Shown: positions 17,402-26,274, numbered from the stretch's first letter. The stretch is 64,000 nucleotides of DNA from Spirochaetaceae bacterium bin103 (GCA_002238925.1 MPNH01000017.1:16443-80442), one strand, 5' to 3'. Numbers and translations: made by a program. Notes: generated by a model not told the origin, from the sequence alone.

Positions 17402-18448
17402 ATGTGCTGCCATGCCGAACGCCAAAGGGCACTCTGGAGGAAACTGCAGCCCTTTCTGTGGGAGACCGGCATCGCCGCCGGTTTCCTGACCGAAGATGAG
17501 GTGCTGGCCCGCATCGATTATCCGAGCTACTTCGACCTGACCGACCAGCCGCTGCCGAGTGATCGGCGCGGTATCGTTGCACGCCTGAGCCACGACCGGA
17601 TCATTGTCTCCGACGTCGGAGGACGCTGGAACATTACCCAACTCGGGGCAATACTGTTCGCCAAACGGCTCGATCAATTCGATTCGAGCATCGCCCGCAA
17701 AGCCATACGCTTCACTTGCTACGACGGGCCGAGCAGGGTGGACGAGGTGATCCACCGGTACGATGAACCGCGTGGTTACGCCGCCGGCTTCGTGAATCTT
17801 ATCGACTACGTTGACCGGCTGGTGCCGAAGCGCGAACAGATCGGCAAGGCATTCCGAATCGAGCATGCGAGATTCCCTTCCGTGGCCATTCGAGAGCTGA
17901 TTGCAAACGCCCTCATCCACCAGGACATGACCATTACCGGTGCCGGACCGTCAGTCGAGTTGTTCAGCAATCGCCTGGAGATCACCAATCCGGGAACACC
18001 ATTGGTCAGCCCGAACCGATTCATCGACGCTCCGCCGCGTTCACGCAACGAGTCACTTGCCGCATTCATGCGCCGCATGAAGCTCTGCGAAGAGCAGGGC
18101 ACCGGAATCGACAAGGTGATAGCGGCGGTGGAGCGCCAACACATGCCACCGCCTGACTTTCGGGTCGGGAACGGACGGATAGAGGCGACGCGGGCGATAC
18201 TCTTTGCGTCCGTTGGGTATGCTGAAATGACGATTCAAGAACGGGTGCGGGCTTGCTTTCAACATGCCGCTCTGAAGTATCTCGAGCGCGGCGTGCTGAC
18301 CAATGCCAGCCTGCGGCAGCGCTTTGGTCTTGCGGCGCGGGACAGCGCCAAGGTGTCGCAGGTGATCCGCTTGGCGCGGGATCGCGGGCTGATCAAACCC
18401 GCCGATCCGGACCACCTGCGATCAGGCTACCTGCCTTTCTGGGCGTAG
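17402..18448 (+). CDS. COG2865-type ATP-binding regulator lacking its N-terminal AlbA_2/Schlafen-like domain
   Basis: 348 residues. The sequence follows the middle and C-terminal parts of the putative transcriptional regulators that join an AlbA_2 DNA-binding domain to a HATPase_c_4 domain. The region from LWRKLQPFLWETGIAAGFL through the ATPase box RELIANALIHQDMTITG (near 165) and FSNRLEITNPGTPLV to a C-terminal helical/HTH region (LTNASLRQRFGL) is intact. The first 100 to 200 residues of the usual protein are absent, and no homologous sequence lies upstream, where the dehydrogenase ends 9 bp before. It is therefore probably a truncated gene, perhaps still expressed from the ATG at 17402. Codon use is less GC-rich than its neighbours. 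Confidence 0.7.
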   Translation: MCCHAERQRALWRKLQPFLWETGIAAGFLTEDEVLARIDYPSYFDLTDQPLPSDRRGIVARLSHDRIIVSDVGGRWNITQLGAILFAKRLDQFDSSIARKAIRFTCYDGPSRVDEVIHRYDEPRGYAAGFVNLIDYVDRLVPKREQIGKAFRIEHARFPSVAIRELIANALIHQDMTITGAGPSVELFSNRLEITNPGTPLVSPNRFIDAPPRSRNESLAAFMRRMKLCEEQGTGIDKVIAAVERQHMPPPDFRVGNGRIEATRAILFASVGYAEMTIQERVRACFQHAALKYLERGVLTNASLRQRFGLAARDSAKVSQVIRLARDRGLIKPADPDHLRSGYLPFWA

Positions 18449-18566
18449 AACCGGCCTCTGTTCCGAACTGCGCTCCTCCCGGCTCCGTACGCGTAGGCGC
18501 CCTGGCCGACGAGCGGCGAGAGCTTCATGCACGCCGCGCGGTTCGCCAGCGACTCGGAGCGACACC

Positions 18567-20102
18567 TCAGGTCGCAGATTGAGCATCCGCGCCGCGGCCT
18601 GACAAATGGTCTTCGCCCGGCAGCGGGGGCGTGGCGGCGGGCAGCTTCACGGCGCCGGCGGCGTGGTCGAGCAGGTGCGCCAGTCGCAGTAAGGTGGTGT
18701 CGGCGTAGGGGCGGGCGATGAGCTGGGCGGCGAGCGGCAGGCCCGCCGCGGTGTGGCCCGCCGGCACCACGATCGACGGCAAGCCGGCATGGGAGGCCAG
18801 GCTGTTGGTGCCGTCGGCCCGCCGCTCCCCCACCCGGCTGGCGCCGATCAGGCTGTAGGGCAGCAGCAGCGCGTGCAGGCGGTGGCGAGTTATCACGTCG
18901 ACCAGCGCGTCGCGGAGCATCGCCTGCGCCTGCAGCCGCGCCAGGTAGTAGTCGCTTTGCTCGGGCGGCGGCAGCGCCAGGGCCTCGCCGAATCTCCCCT
19001 TGAGCCGGTCCACCCCTGCCGCGTCGATGAGCTGCTCGACCGTGCAGTACGGCGCGTCCGGCCCGAGGCGCGCGAAGTAGGCGTTCAGCGCCGGGATCAG
19101 CTCGTAGGAGGTCGCGGAGCTCTGCCACGTTTCCAGGGTGCCGACATCCTGCAGGTCGATGTCGGTGAGCACGGGATCGACCATGATCGCGCCCGCGGCG
19201 CGCAGCGCCCCCAGCAGTTGCTCCATGATGCGGATGCCTTCGCCGTGGCGCGGCAGGTCGCGCCACATTTCCCGCAGCACGCCGATCCGGAACGCGCCCA
19301 GGCTGGCGCCGGCAAGCTGGGACTCGTAGGGCTGCCGGGGAAACCACTCCAGTGCCTCGGTGGTAGTCATGTCCTCCGGGTCCCAGCCGGCGAGGCAGGA
19401 CAGCGCCGCGGCCAGGTCGAAAGCCGAGCGCGCCATGATGCCGAGGCGGCCGATGGTGGGCGCCATGCACATGCTGCCGGCGCGGCTCACCAGCCCGCGC
19501 GACGGGATCAGTCCCAGCACGCCGCTGTCGGCGGCCGGCATCAGCACCGAGCCGCTGGCGTCGGTGCCCAGGCCGAGGGGCGCGTAGTTCGCCGCCAGCG
19601 CCGCCCCGGTGCCGCAGCTCGAACCGCCCGGCACGTAGTTTAGGTGATGCGGGTTCAGGGTCTGGCCGCCGAGTGTGCTGGCGCTCATCGGCGCCTTGCC
19701 GAACCAGTCGTTGGCGTTGACCTTGGCCAGCACCACCGCGCCGGCATCGTGCAGCCGGCGGACCGCCGCCGCGTCGCGCCGCGGGAATGACTCGGCCAGC
19801 GCCGTAAATCCGCCGGTCGTCGGCATTCCGGCCACGTCGATGGTGTCCTTGACCACCACCGGAATGCCGTGCAGCAAGCCGCGCGGCCCTCCATGCGCCC
19901 GTTCCCGGTCCAGTTCGCGCGCCCGCTCCAGGGCCTCCGGATTCAGGTTGATCACCGCGTTGATGCGCGGCCCGCGCTGGTCGTACGCCGCGATCCGGTC
20001 CACGCAGTGCTGCACCAGCCGTTCCGCCGTCAGCCTGCCGTCGGCGAACGCGCGCCCGATCGCCGGCAACGCCGCCTCCGGCCTAGCCCTCCTCCACTTC
20101 AT
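18567..20102 (-). CDS. Amidase signature family enzyme
   Basis: 511 residues from ATG 20102. The Ser-cisSer-Lys triad is visible: Lys in GIPVVVKDTIDVAG, cis-Ser in GTDASGSVLMPA and nucleophile region PGGSSCGTGAALAAN. Enzymes of this family hydrolyse amides such as indole acetamide, aryl amides or carbamoyl compounds; it is not clearly a GatA, since no GatB/C lies near. A TTG at 20069 with GGAGG five bases upstream is a better-placed start and would remove 11 residues. The gene overlaps the end of the MFS exporter gene by 20 bp, suggesting co-transcription. The substrate is unknown. Confidence 0.85.
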   Translation of the reverse strand: MKWRRARPEAALPAIGRAFADGRLTAERLVQHCVDRIAAYDQRGPRINAVINLNPEALERARELDRERAHGGPRGLLHGIPVVVKDTIDVAGMPTTGGFTALAESFPRRDAAAVRRLHDAGAVVLAKVNANDWFGKAPMSASTLGGQTLNPHHLNYVPGGSSCGTGAALAANYAPLGLGTDASGSVLMPAADSGVLGLIPSRGLVSRAGSMCMAPTIGRLGIMARSAFDLAAALSCLAGWDPEDMTTTEALEWFPRQPYESQLAGASLGAFRIGVLREMWRDLPRHGEGIRIMEQLLGALRAAGAIMVDPVLTDIDLQDVGTLETWQSSATSYELIPALNAYFARLGPDAPYCTVEQLIDAAGVDRLKGRFGEALALPPPEQSDYYLARLQAQAMLRDALVDVITRHRLHALLLPYSLIGASRVGERRADGTNSLASHAGLPSIVVPAGHTAAGLPLAAQLIARPYADTTLLRLAHLLDHAAGAVKLPAATPPLPGEDHLSGRGADAQSAT

Positions 20103-21318
20103 CCAGTGCGCCTACCTTTCTCAGCCGCGGGGAAGCTATTGCTGTTATCCCGGTTACCAAGAGCGTTCCGATGCCGCCGCTTACGACTGAGAATACAGGT
20201 CCAAACAATTCCGCCACGCCTCCAGATTCGAGACCCCCAAGTTCATTGGACGCGCTTACAAATACCCCGTTTACAGCGGATACCCTGCCGCGCATTGCAT
20301 CGGGGGTGATCAACTGTACGAGTGTGTGGCGAATGACCATGCTTACGTTGTCAAATGCTCCGGTCAAGACGAGCATCGCAAATGACAACCAGAAGTTTTT
20401 CGATATTCCAAATACGACAGTTGCGATGCCAAATCCGGCTACGGTGAGGAGCAGATTTCTGCCGGCTCTTTGCATCGGGGCCAGGTGTGCCAGTGTGAGT
20501 GCCATTAGCAGGGCACCCACGGCGGGTGCTGAGCGCAATATTCCAAATCCCCCGGATCCGACAGTCAAAATACTTTGCGCGTATATCGGCAACAAATACA
20601 CGGCTCCGCCCAGGAGCACGGCGAACATGTCGAGGGCCATGAGCGACAATAGCAATTGGTTGTTCTTCAAGAACACCAGCCCGCCCAGCAGATCTTGCAA
20701 TGGTGAAACACGCTCTGCATTCTTGTCGCGTTTTACGGGCGGTACGCGCAATCGGGATAATACCAATAGAAACCACCCTGTACATCCGGCACTTGCCAGG
20801 TACGCTGCAGGTACATGAACTGCGGCAATCAAGCCGCCGATCATGGGTCCTACTACCAACGCCATTTGCATCAAGCTCATGCTCCATGCCACGGCATTGG
20901 GGAATATTTCGCGCGGTACCAGTTGAGGTACAATTGTGCGCCGTGCAGGTGCGCCGAGTACGGTTACTGCAGCATCGACGACGAGCAGCGCATACATCAG
21001 GGCAATTGGTCCCTGTTTCCAGGATACTGCGGCAAGACCCAGAGAGGTTAATGTCGTGCCTGTCAAGCTCAACATCATGACTGTACGTCGGTTAAAACGG
21101 TCGGCGAGATAACCCGCGGGGAGTGCGAGGATCATTGTCGGTAGTGCAATTGCCAGACCCACCAGGCCGAGCGCGAGTGCTTGCCCGGTGCGCGCATACA
21201 TTTCCCATCCTATGGCTGCACTTTGAATTTGCGTGCCGACCAATGCGGCAAACCAGCCCAGTGCGTATAACCGAAATTCCCTGATGCGAAATGCTTCATA
21301 GGGATTGTGTCTTGCCAA
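20083..21318 (-). CDS. Major facilitator superfamily exporter (MFS_3/EntS-like)
   Basis: 411 residues with about 12 hydrophobic helices. The N-terminus FRIREFRLYALGWFAALVGT and the loop GYLADRFNRRTVMML match the D-R-x-x-R-R loop of MFS permeases; the middle and C-terminus (DAMRGRVSAVNGVF) resemble the EntS/MFS_3 group, which export siderophores or drugs. The start is a TTG at 21318 with AGGA upstream. Base composition is clearly less GC-rich than the amidase next to it, which suggests the gene was acquired. The substrate is not deducible. Confidence 0.85.
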   Translation of the reverse strand: MARHNPYEAFRIREFRLYALGWFAALVGTQIQSAAIGWEMYARTGQALALGLVGLAIALPTMILALPAGYLADRFNRRTVMMLSLTGTTLTSLGLAAVSWKQGPIALMYALLVVDAAVTVLGAPARRTIVPQLVPREIFPNAVAWSMSLMQMALVVGPMIGGLIAAVHVPAAYLASAGCTGWFLLVLSRLRVPPVKRDKNAERVSPLQDLLGGLVFLKNNQLLLSLMALDMFAVLLGGAVYLLPIYAQSILTVGSGGFGILRSAPAVGALLMALTLAHLAPMQRAGRNLLLTVAGFGIATVVFGISKNFWLSFAMLVLTGAFDNVSMVIRHTLVQLITPDAMRGRVSAVNGVFVSASNELGGLESGGVAELFGPVFSVVSGGIGTLLVTGITAIASPRLRKVGALDEVEEG

Positions 21319-21624
21319 TATGATTCCTATTCGGAAGAATTAGTGAAAGAAGGGTAAAAGTAATCGAGAGCCGAACCAGCGTAAAGCACCGCGATCTGCA
21401 GCGGGGTCGCGACTGATTGGTTCGGGGGCGAGCGGGCGGCGGCGGCGGTCAGGGCCCGCAGCCGCGCGCAGTGTGGGCCACACTCACGCCCCGGTCTACA
21501 CGCACGAGGCTCCCCGCGCTCCCCGCGCTCCCCGCCTGGCCGGTGGCCGCCGCAGCTCCGCGGGTGCTTTCGACGCCGGTTGATCTGTAGTACGGTGGGT
21601 CCAACGGAGCGGTTCTTCTTAGCC
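21319..21624. other. Intergenic region between exporter and radical SAM gene
   Basis: 306 bp with divergent transcription. It is very GC-rich and holds three perfect copies of a 9-bp unit GCTCCCCGC at 21509-21535. No coding signal or clear promoter boxes are seen. Confidence 0.5.
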
Positions 21625-23409
21625 ATGCGCAAAGCCCTGCTGGTCTACCCCGACTTTCCGCCCTCCTACTGGGGCATCGACTACGCCCTGGAGTTGCTCG
21701 GTGCGAAGGCCGCGTTCCCGCCGCTCGGGCTACTCACGGTGGCGGCGATCTTTCCTCCCGAATACCAGCTTCGGGTCGTCGACATGAACGTCGCCGACCT
21801 GGAGGACGCCGACCTCGACTGGGCCGACATGGTTTTCACGTCGACCATGATCGTGCAGCGGGAGTCCCTGCGCACGGTGATCGAGCGCTGCAATCGCGCC
21901 GGCGTTCCCGTTGTCGCCGGAGGGCCCTATCCGACCTCGTGCCACGAAGAGATCGCGGGCGTCGACCACTTCGTTCTGGACGAAGCGGAGGAGACTTTCC
22001 CCCGGTTCCTGCAGGATCTCGAGGCAGGCAGAGCCAAGCCGATCTATCGTGAGCCGCGCAAACCCGACGTTACGCGCACGCCGATCCCGCGCTTCGACCT
22101 CGTCGAGTTGCAGAACTACCACGCCATGTGCGTACAGTTCTCACGCGGCTGCCCGTTCGACTGCGAGTTCTGCGACATCACCAAGCTCTACGGCCGCGTT
22201 CCCCGCACCAAGTGTCCGCAACAGATGGTCGAGGAGTTCGAAGCGCTGTACCGGCTCGGCTGGCGCGGCTACCTGTTCCTGGTCGACGACAACTTCATAG
22301 GCAACAAGCGCGATGCCCTGAAGCTGCTGCCGGCGATCGCGCAGTGGCAGCAGACGCACGGGTTTCCGTTCCGGCTGTTCACCGAAGCGAGCGTGAACCT
22401 GGCGCGCATGGATTCGGTGATGGACGCGATGATAGAGGCCGGCTTCAACGGCGTGTTCCTGGGCATCGAGACGCCCAACCCGGAAGCCCTGGCGATCACC
22501 AAGAAACCGCAGAACATCAGCACGCGCGAACCGGACTACCTGCTGAACGCGGTCCGCAAGATCCAGCACAAGGGCATGCAGGTGATGGGCGGATTCATCC
22601 TGGGGCTGGACGGCGATGACGAGCGGGTGTTCGGTTCTCAGGTAAAATTCATTCAGGACGCCGGCATTCCGATGGCGCTGGTCGGGTTGCTGACCGCCCT
22701 GCCGGGAACCGACCTCTCCGCGCGGTTGAAATCGGAAGACCGGCTCCTGGACGTAGCCGTCGGCACCAGCACCACGGCCCTGAACTTCGTCCCGCAGATG
22801 GACCCCAGGAAATTGCTCGACGGCTACCTGCGGGTGAATTCCACGGTATACGACCCCTCCCTGGAGAACTACTTCGAGCGCTGCCTGACGCTGTTCACGC
22901 ACCTGAAACCGCTGCCGCACGTGACTCCGTCCCTGCGTCCACACGAGGTCTACCCGGCGCTGATGATGGTGCGCGGGCGCCTTTCCCCGGGCCAGATTCC
23001 GGCCTACAGCAGGTTCATCGCGACGGTCTCCAAGAACCATCCATCCATGCTGGCGGAGGCGATCCGCCTGGCGGCGCTGGGCTATCACTTCGAGAAGTTC
23101 ACCCGTCACCAGCAGTTGTTCCAAGCGTTCAAGGACTTCCTGGAAGCCGAGTTGACGCTGTTCCGGGAGGCCGTGTCGGATCCCGGGACGAATGGGGACA
23201 GCTGCGACAGCCGCAGGCAGGCGTTGCTCGCCCGCGTGGACTCACGCTACCGGTCGATACCGGCGGACTTTCGCTTCGCCGCCGACGGCCTCGACGACGT
23301 GGTCGCGTCGTTCCGGTCCGCGGTCGACGGCGCGACCAACGGCGCTCCGTCGACTACAACGCAGCCTGGAACGACGACTCCTGATCAACCGGGACCGTCG
23401 ACACCGTAG
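21625..23409 (+). CDS. B12-binding domain radical SAM protein (DUF4070 type)
   Basis: 594 residues from ATG 21625. An N-terminal cobalamin-binding-like domain (about 1-140: [23 protein letters not shown]) precedes a radical SAM core with the 4Fe-4S motif C176-xxx-C180-xx-C183 in [13 protein letters not shown]. The following [20 protein letters not shown] and a C-terminal DUF4070-like region are the pattern of the class B radical SAM group that includes hopanoid methylases such as HpnP and many uncharacterised enzymes. It may methylate an unreactive carbon. The last 25 residues (Thr/Pro/Gly-rich) lie in a 31-bp repeat shared with 24617-24647, so the natural C-terminus has probably been replaced. 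Its end overlaps the convergent nucleotidyltransferase gene by 25 bp. Confidence 0.85.
   Translation: MRKALLVYPDFPPSYWGIDYALELLGAKAAFPPLGLLTVAAIFPPEYQLRVVDMNVADLEDADLDWADMVFTSTMIVQRESLRTVIERCNRAGVPVVAGGPYPTSCHEEIAGVDHFVLDEAEETFPRFLQDLEAGRAKPIYREPRKPDVTRTPIPRFDLVELQNYHAMCVQFSRGCPFDCEFCDITKLYGRVPRTKCPQQMVEEFEALYRLGWRGYLFLVDDNFIGNKRDALKLLPAIAQWQQTHGFPFRLFTEASVNLARMDSVMDAMIEAGFNGVFLGIETPNPEALAITKKPQNISTREPDYLLNAVRKIQHKGMQVMGGFILGLDGDDERVFGSQVKFIQDAGIPMALVGLLTALPGTDLSARLKSEDRLLDVAVGTSTTALNFVPQMDPRKLLDGYLRVNSTVYDPSLENYFERCLTLFTHLKPLPHVTPSLRPHEVYPALMMVRGRLSPGQIPAYSRFIATVSKNHPSMLAEAIRLAALGYHFEKFTRHQQLFQAFKDFLEAELTLFREAVSDPGTNGDSCDSRRQALLARVDSRYRSIPADFRFAADGLDDVVASFRSAVDGATNGAPSTTTQPGTTTPDQPGPSTP
23372..23402. 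repeat. 31-bp direct repeat, copy 1
   Basis: Identical to 24617-24647. On the minus strand it encodes the last residues (VDGPG-stop) of the nucleotidyltransferase; on the plus strand it forms the tail of the radical SAM protein. It contains the palindromes GTCGAC and TGATCA. Confidence 0.9.
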
Positions 23410-24236
23410 CGCGACCGGGCCGCGCAGGTCACCAGCCGCGGGTAGGCACCGCCGAGCGACCCCGCGTGGAAACGGATTTGACGTTGTGCAAGCGCGCTGG
23501 GCAGCCGGCCGCTGCCGCCGGTGAACAGACTGCTTTCGGTGTCCAATACACAGTTGCCTGCCTCCTCCGGCGGCAGCAGGTCGATGATCGCGGCAGCCTC
23601 GGCCAGCATTCCGTGCCATTCGGAGGCAAGCGCGCGAGCATCCGGCGACTCGCCCTCGAATTCGAGCTGCGCCACTTCGACTGCCGAATAGTGCGTCGTG
23701 CGGCGAGCATGCGCGAGCAACGAGCCGGGGCTGTACCCCGGGTCTTTGCCGCACGCGGCCCACAGCAGGTAGCCGAGCGGCTGCAGGCGGCGGTCGGCGT
23801 TGATTGCGTCCACCCAATCGCGCACCTCAAGCCGTCCGACCATCGCCAGGACCTTGTTGGTGGCCAGGTCGAAGGGGTGCAGCGTCAGTCCCAGTTGTTC
23901 ATGCTCCATGAGCGGAAAGAAGCGGAACGCACTGTCGCGAACCCACTCCATGCGTACGCCGTCGCCCGACTTGGCGACGACTGCCGCCACGAAACCGGGT
24001 AGTTCACGCAGCGTAGATACCGAGTAGCCGGCGTGCTCCAACAGCCGGCGATCAGTTGCAAACGAAGCGTGCACGGCTTCTTCCGCATCGTGGAATATGT
24101 CGATGTCGCGTGACAGGCGGGTTCCGTCGAGGAGCAGATTGAGGGCTACGCCGCCTGCAACGTAACTGACTCCCGATTGCTTTCGCTGGTCGGCTATGAG
24201 CCGGCAGATGGAACGCTGGAATTGTGTGACAGCCAT
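23385..24236 (-). CDS. AbiEii-like nucleotidyltransferase (toxin-type)
   Basis: 283 residues. The Pol-beta-type nucleotidyltransferase motif is clear: GGVALNLLL at about 28-36 followed by LSRDIDIF (41-48), with the two Asp at 44 and 46. This G-G...S-x-D-x-D arrangement is typical of AbiEii/AbiGii and related proteins, toxins that modify tRNA acceptor ends in type IV toxin-antitoxin or phage-abortive systems. A Lys in FDLATNKVLAMVGR (about 123) fits the family. The small gene upstream (24194-24448) overlaps it by 43 bp and may be the partner. The extreme C-terminus is encoded by the 31-bp repeat and may be foreign. Confidence 0.75.
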   Translation of the reverse strand: MAVTQFQRSICRLIADQRKQSGVSYVAGGVALNLLLDGTRLSRDIDIFHDAEEAVHASFATDRRLLEHAGYSVSTLRELPGFVAAVVAKSGDGVRMEWVRDSAFRFFPLMEHEQLGLTLHPFDLATNKVLAMVGRLEVRDWVDAINADRRLQPLGYLLWAACGKDPGYSPGSLLAHARRTTHYSAVEVAQLEFEGESPDARALASEWHGMLAEAAAIIDLLPPEEAGNCVLDTESSLFTGGSGRLPSALAQRQIRFHAGSLGGAYPRLVTCAARSRYGVDGPG

Positions 24237-24448
24237 CGCAGGAGCTGCTGCGCTTCGACGAATCCGGCGCGGTCACCGCAGGACACGATGCGGCGCAGTA
24301 CCATACGAGCCACCGCTTCCTGTCCCAGGTCCGGATCTTCCTTGAGGTCCCACAAGCACTCCGCACCGTAGCGTGCGACCAGAACGCGCAGCCGATCCTG
24401 GTAATCCACACGGTCCTGCGGTTCGCGCCTGCTTTGCGGCTCGCCCAT
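24194..24448 (-). CDS. Small protein upstream of the nucleotidyltransferase, possible antitoxin/partner
   Basis: 84 residues. It reads as plausible helical protein (YQDRLRVLVARYGAECLWDL, VEAQQLLRWLSH) and overlaps the nucleotidyltransferase start by 43 bp, the usual arrangement of an upstream partner in a toxin cassette. No domain is recognised, and it is not an obvious AbiEi winged helix. Its 5' end lies close to the edge of a plus-strand gene remnant (24488-24613). It could instead be a chance frame. Confidence 0.45.
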   Translation of the reverse strand: MGEPQSRREPQDRVDYQDRLRVLVARYGAECLWDLKEDPDLGQEAVARMVLRRIVSCGDRAGFVEAQQLLRWLSHNSSVPSAGS

Positions 24449-24487
24449 ATCACCCGTATACCACTATTCCCGTCCGGATTCCAGCCG

Positions 24488-24613
24488 GACACCCTGCAGC
24501 TGCACATGGACGGCATCGACGGCACCGACCGCGCCTTGGTCACCAGGGGCATGATCCAGGGCCGGCGCGAGATCCTGCAGTTGCTGGAGGTGATGCGAAA
24601 GCACTTCCCCGGC
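24488..24613 (+). pseudogene. Fragment of an FAD-dependent oxidoreductase (FAD_oxidored-like)
   Basis: About 42 codons on the plus strand read as protein (HMDGIDGTDRALVTRGMIQG, then RREILQLLEVMRKHFPG). This resembles an internal stretch of FAD_oxidored (PF12831) enzymes, where a V-D-G-T-D...G-R-R...L-R...V-P-G-F pattern occurs. Nothing on either side continues the family; the match stops at 24613, 3 bp before the 31-bp repeat. It looks like a leftover piece of a deleted gene. The family assignment is from memory of the motif only. Confidence 0.45.
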
Positions 24614-24616
24614 CAT

Positions 24617-24647
24617 CGACGACTCCTGATCAACCGGGACCGTCGAC
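24617..24647. repeat. 31-bp direct repeat, copy 2
   Basis: Identical to 23372-23402, in the same orientation 1,245 bp downstream. It forms the last codons (VDGPG-stop on the minus strand) of the truncated PIN-domain gene. The two copies bracket the nucleotidyltransferase cassette. Confidence 0.9.
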
Positions 24648-24842
24648 CAGCCAGTCCTCCACTACCAAGCCCGGCACACGTCTGAACTCGTCGGTGTTGT
24701 GCGTAACCAACGTTGCCCCCAAGAACCGGGCGTGCGCGGCGATCAGAAGATCGTTGTACCCGATTGGGCGACCGATGCGCTCCAACTCACTGCGTATCTC
24801 GCCGTAATGACGATCGGACTCCCTGGTCCCCGCCGGTGCCAC
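24630..24842 (-). pseudogene. VapC-type PIN-domain toxin, N-terminal half missing
   Basis: Only the last 60 or so residues of a PIN domain remain: HYGEIRSELERIGRPIGYND, then LLIAAHARFLGATLVTHNTD and EFRRVPGLVVEDWL. This is the standard C-terminal half of VapC with the third acidic site (ND) and the THNTDEF motif. The N-terminal D-T-N/S motif and the first two acidic sites are absent; upstream sequence is unrelated. The final VDGPG comes from the 31-bp repeat. It is almost certainly inactive as a nuclease. Confidence 0.65.
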
Positions 24843-24910
24843 CCGCGGCGGCTGACCGCCGACAAGCGGCAGAGCCGCGAGCAGTTGCAGTTGGCGCTGC
24901 GCGTGGTGCG

Positions 24911-24991
24911 GCGGCGGAGCCCAGCTTCAACGAGGGGCTGTCCCTGGCCGTGGACCGGGCGCTGCATCACCTGGACGTGCGGCCGCGGCTC
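24911..24991 (+). pseudogene. Duplicate 5' fragment of the glutamate dehydrogenase-type gene
   Basis: 27 codons (AAEPSFNEGLSLAVDRALHH, then LDVRPRL and a stop) correspond to residues 17-43 of the dehydrogenase at 27612. The DNA matches 27660-27740 with 13 mismatches in 81 bp. The rest of the gene is absent here. It is a remnant of a duplication or of a second dehydrogenase gene. Confidence 0.75.
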
Positions 24992-24998
24992 TGAATTC

Positions 24999-25048
24999 GA
25001 TTGTATACGAAATACACTCCCATCGACGGGATTATTTCGTATATAATC
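24999..25048 (+). promoter_or_regulatory. Inverted-repeat operator with -10 box; probable leaderless promoter of the ATPase gene
   Basis: GATTGTATACGAAATA (24999-25014) and TATTTCGTATATAATC (25033-25048) are near-perfect inverted repeats. A perfect -10 box TATAAT lies at 25042-25047, seven bases before the GTG start at 25054. There is no ribosome site, so the mRNA is probably leaderless, and the -10 box lies inside the second arm, so a protein bound there would block transcription. Confidence 0.6.
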
Positions 25049-25053
25049 GCAAT

Positions 25054-26274
25054 GTGATCGAGATCCGCCGCGAGCACTACCTCTCCCGGCTCCATCGCTT
25101 CCTCGATGCGCCGGTGATCACCGCGGTCGTGGGACTGCGCCGCGTCGGCAAGAGCGTCCTGCTGCGCCAGTTCGCGGAGTCGCTCCGCGAGCATCGCCAG
25201 GTCGTCTACGTGGACATGGAGTCCCTGGAGTTCGACCACGTGCGCTCGGCGCGCGACCTGTTCGACCTGGTCGACGCCACCACCCGGCGCGATCGGGAGC
25301 GGGTGGTGATTGTCGACGAGGTGCAGCAGATCCACGAGTGGGAGCGAGCCGTGGCCTCACTGAACAGCCAGGACCACACCCAGGTGGTGATCTCCGGGTC
25401 CAATGCCCGGATGCTCGCGTCCGAGCTTGCCACGCACATTGCCGGCCGGTACGTCACGATGCAGGTGTTTCCCCTCACGTTACGGGAGTTCGAGGAGCTC
25501 CATCGCCAGCGTGCCGGGGACACGCCGGCGGGCTCCGAGCTGTTCCGCCGCTACCTCAGGATCGGCGGCCTGCCGGGACTGCTGCACACGGACCTGAGCG
25601 ACATCGTCATCGAGCAGATGCTGACCGACATCGTCAGCACGATTCTGATTCGCGATGTCGTACGCCGCCATCGTATCCGCGACGTGGCCCTGTTCGAGGC
25701 GATTACGCAGTTCGCGGTGGACAGCGTCGGAAGCCTGGTGTCGGCGAAGCGCATCGCCGACTTCATCAGGAACCAGGGACGGTCGACCGCGGTCGACACG
25801 GTGCTGAACTACCTGGCCCACCTGGACGACGCCTTCCTGCTGAACGAGGTCCGCCGCTTCGACCTGCGCGGCCGGCGGCTTCTGCAGGTCAACCACAAGT
25901 ACTACCTGGGCGATGTCGGACTGCGCAACGGCATCATCGGGTTCCGGGAGGGCGACGTTGGCGGCATGCTGGAGAACCTGGTGTACCTGGAGCTCAGGCG
26001 CCGCGGCTATGAAGTATGGGTAGGTTGGGCGGGGTCACGCGAGATCGACTTCGTCGCGCAGAGCCGCGCGGGACGCCAATATATACAGGTGGCGTACCTG
26101 CTGGAGACGCGCGCCACCATCGAGCGCGAGTTGAGTGCGTTTCGGGTGATCACCGACTCGTACCCGAGGACACTTCTTACCCTCGACCCTCATCAGCCGG
26201 CCGATTTCGAGGGCGTGAGACATCAGTCGATAATCGACTTCCTGCGTGGCAGCCCGCTCGGCGGCGAGCGGTAG
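25054..26274 (+). CDS. AAA ATPase with DUF4143 domain
   Basis: 406 residues. Walker A is GLRRVGKS (27-34), Walker B VVIVDEVQQ (near 86-94), and a sensor-like region reads VVISGSNARML. A C-terminal DUF4143 domain follows (KYYLGDVGLRNGIIGFREGD, LENLVYLELRRRGYEVWVGW, EIDFVAQSRAGRQYIQVAY). The C-terminal EID...Q pattern is a degenerate restriction-endonuclease-like fold seen across this family. These proteins are widespread in prokaryotes, often in mobile or defence regions, with no settled function. The start is GTG 25054, probably leaderless, under a palindromic operator. Confidence 0.85.
   Translation: MIEIRREHYLSRLHRFLDAPVITAVVGLRRVGKSVLLRQFAESLREHRQVVYVDMESLEFDHVRSARDLFDLVDATTRRDRERVVIVDEVQQIHEWERAVASLNSQDHTQVVISGSNARMLASELATHIAGRYVTMQVFPLTLREFEELHRQRAGDTPAGSELFRRYLRIGGLPGLLHTDLSDIVIEQMLTDIVSTILIRDVVRRHRIRDVALFEAITQFAVDSVGSLVSAKRIADFIRNQGRSTAVDTVLNYLAHLDDAFLLNEVRRFDLRGRRLLQVNHKYYLGDVGLRNGIIGFREGDVGGMLENLVYLELRRRGYEVWVGWAGSREIDFVAQSRAGRQYIQVAYLLETRATIERELSAFRVITDSYPRTLLTLDPHQPADFEGVRHQSIIDFLRGSPLGGER

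Noticed and set aside
18427..18566. Protein-like minus-strand stretch after the amidase (SLANRAACMKLSPLVGQGAY)
   Set aside because: It looks somewhat like a gene remnant but has no start and no family I can name, so it is not annotated.
24052..24633. 193-codon minus-strand frame overlapping the nucleotidyltransferase partner
   Set aside because: Arg/Ser/Cys-rich shadow of the real frames.
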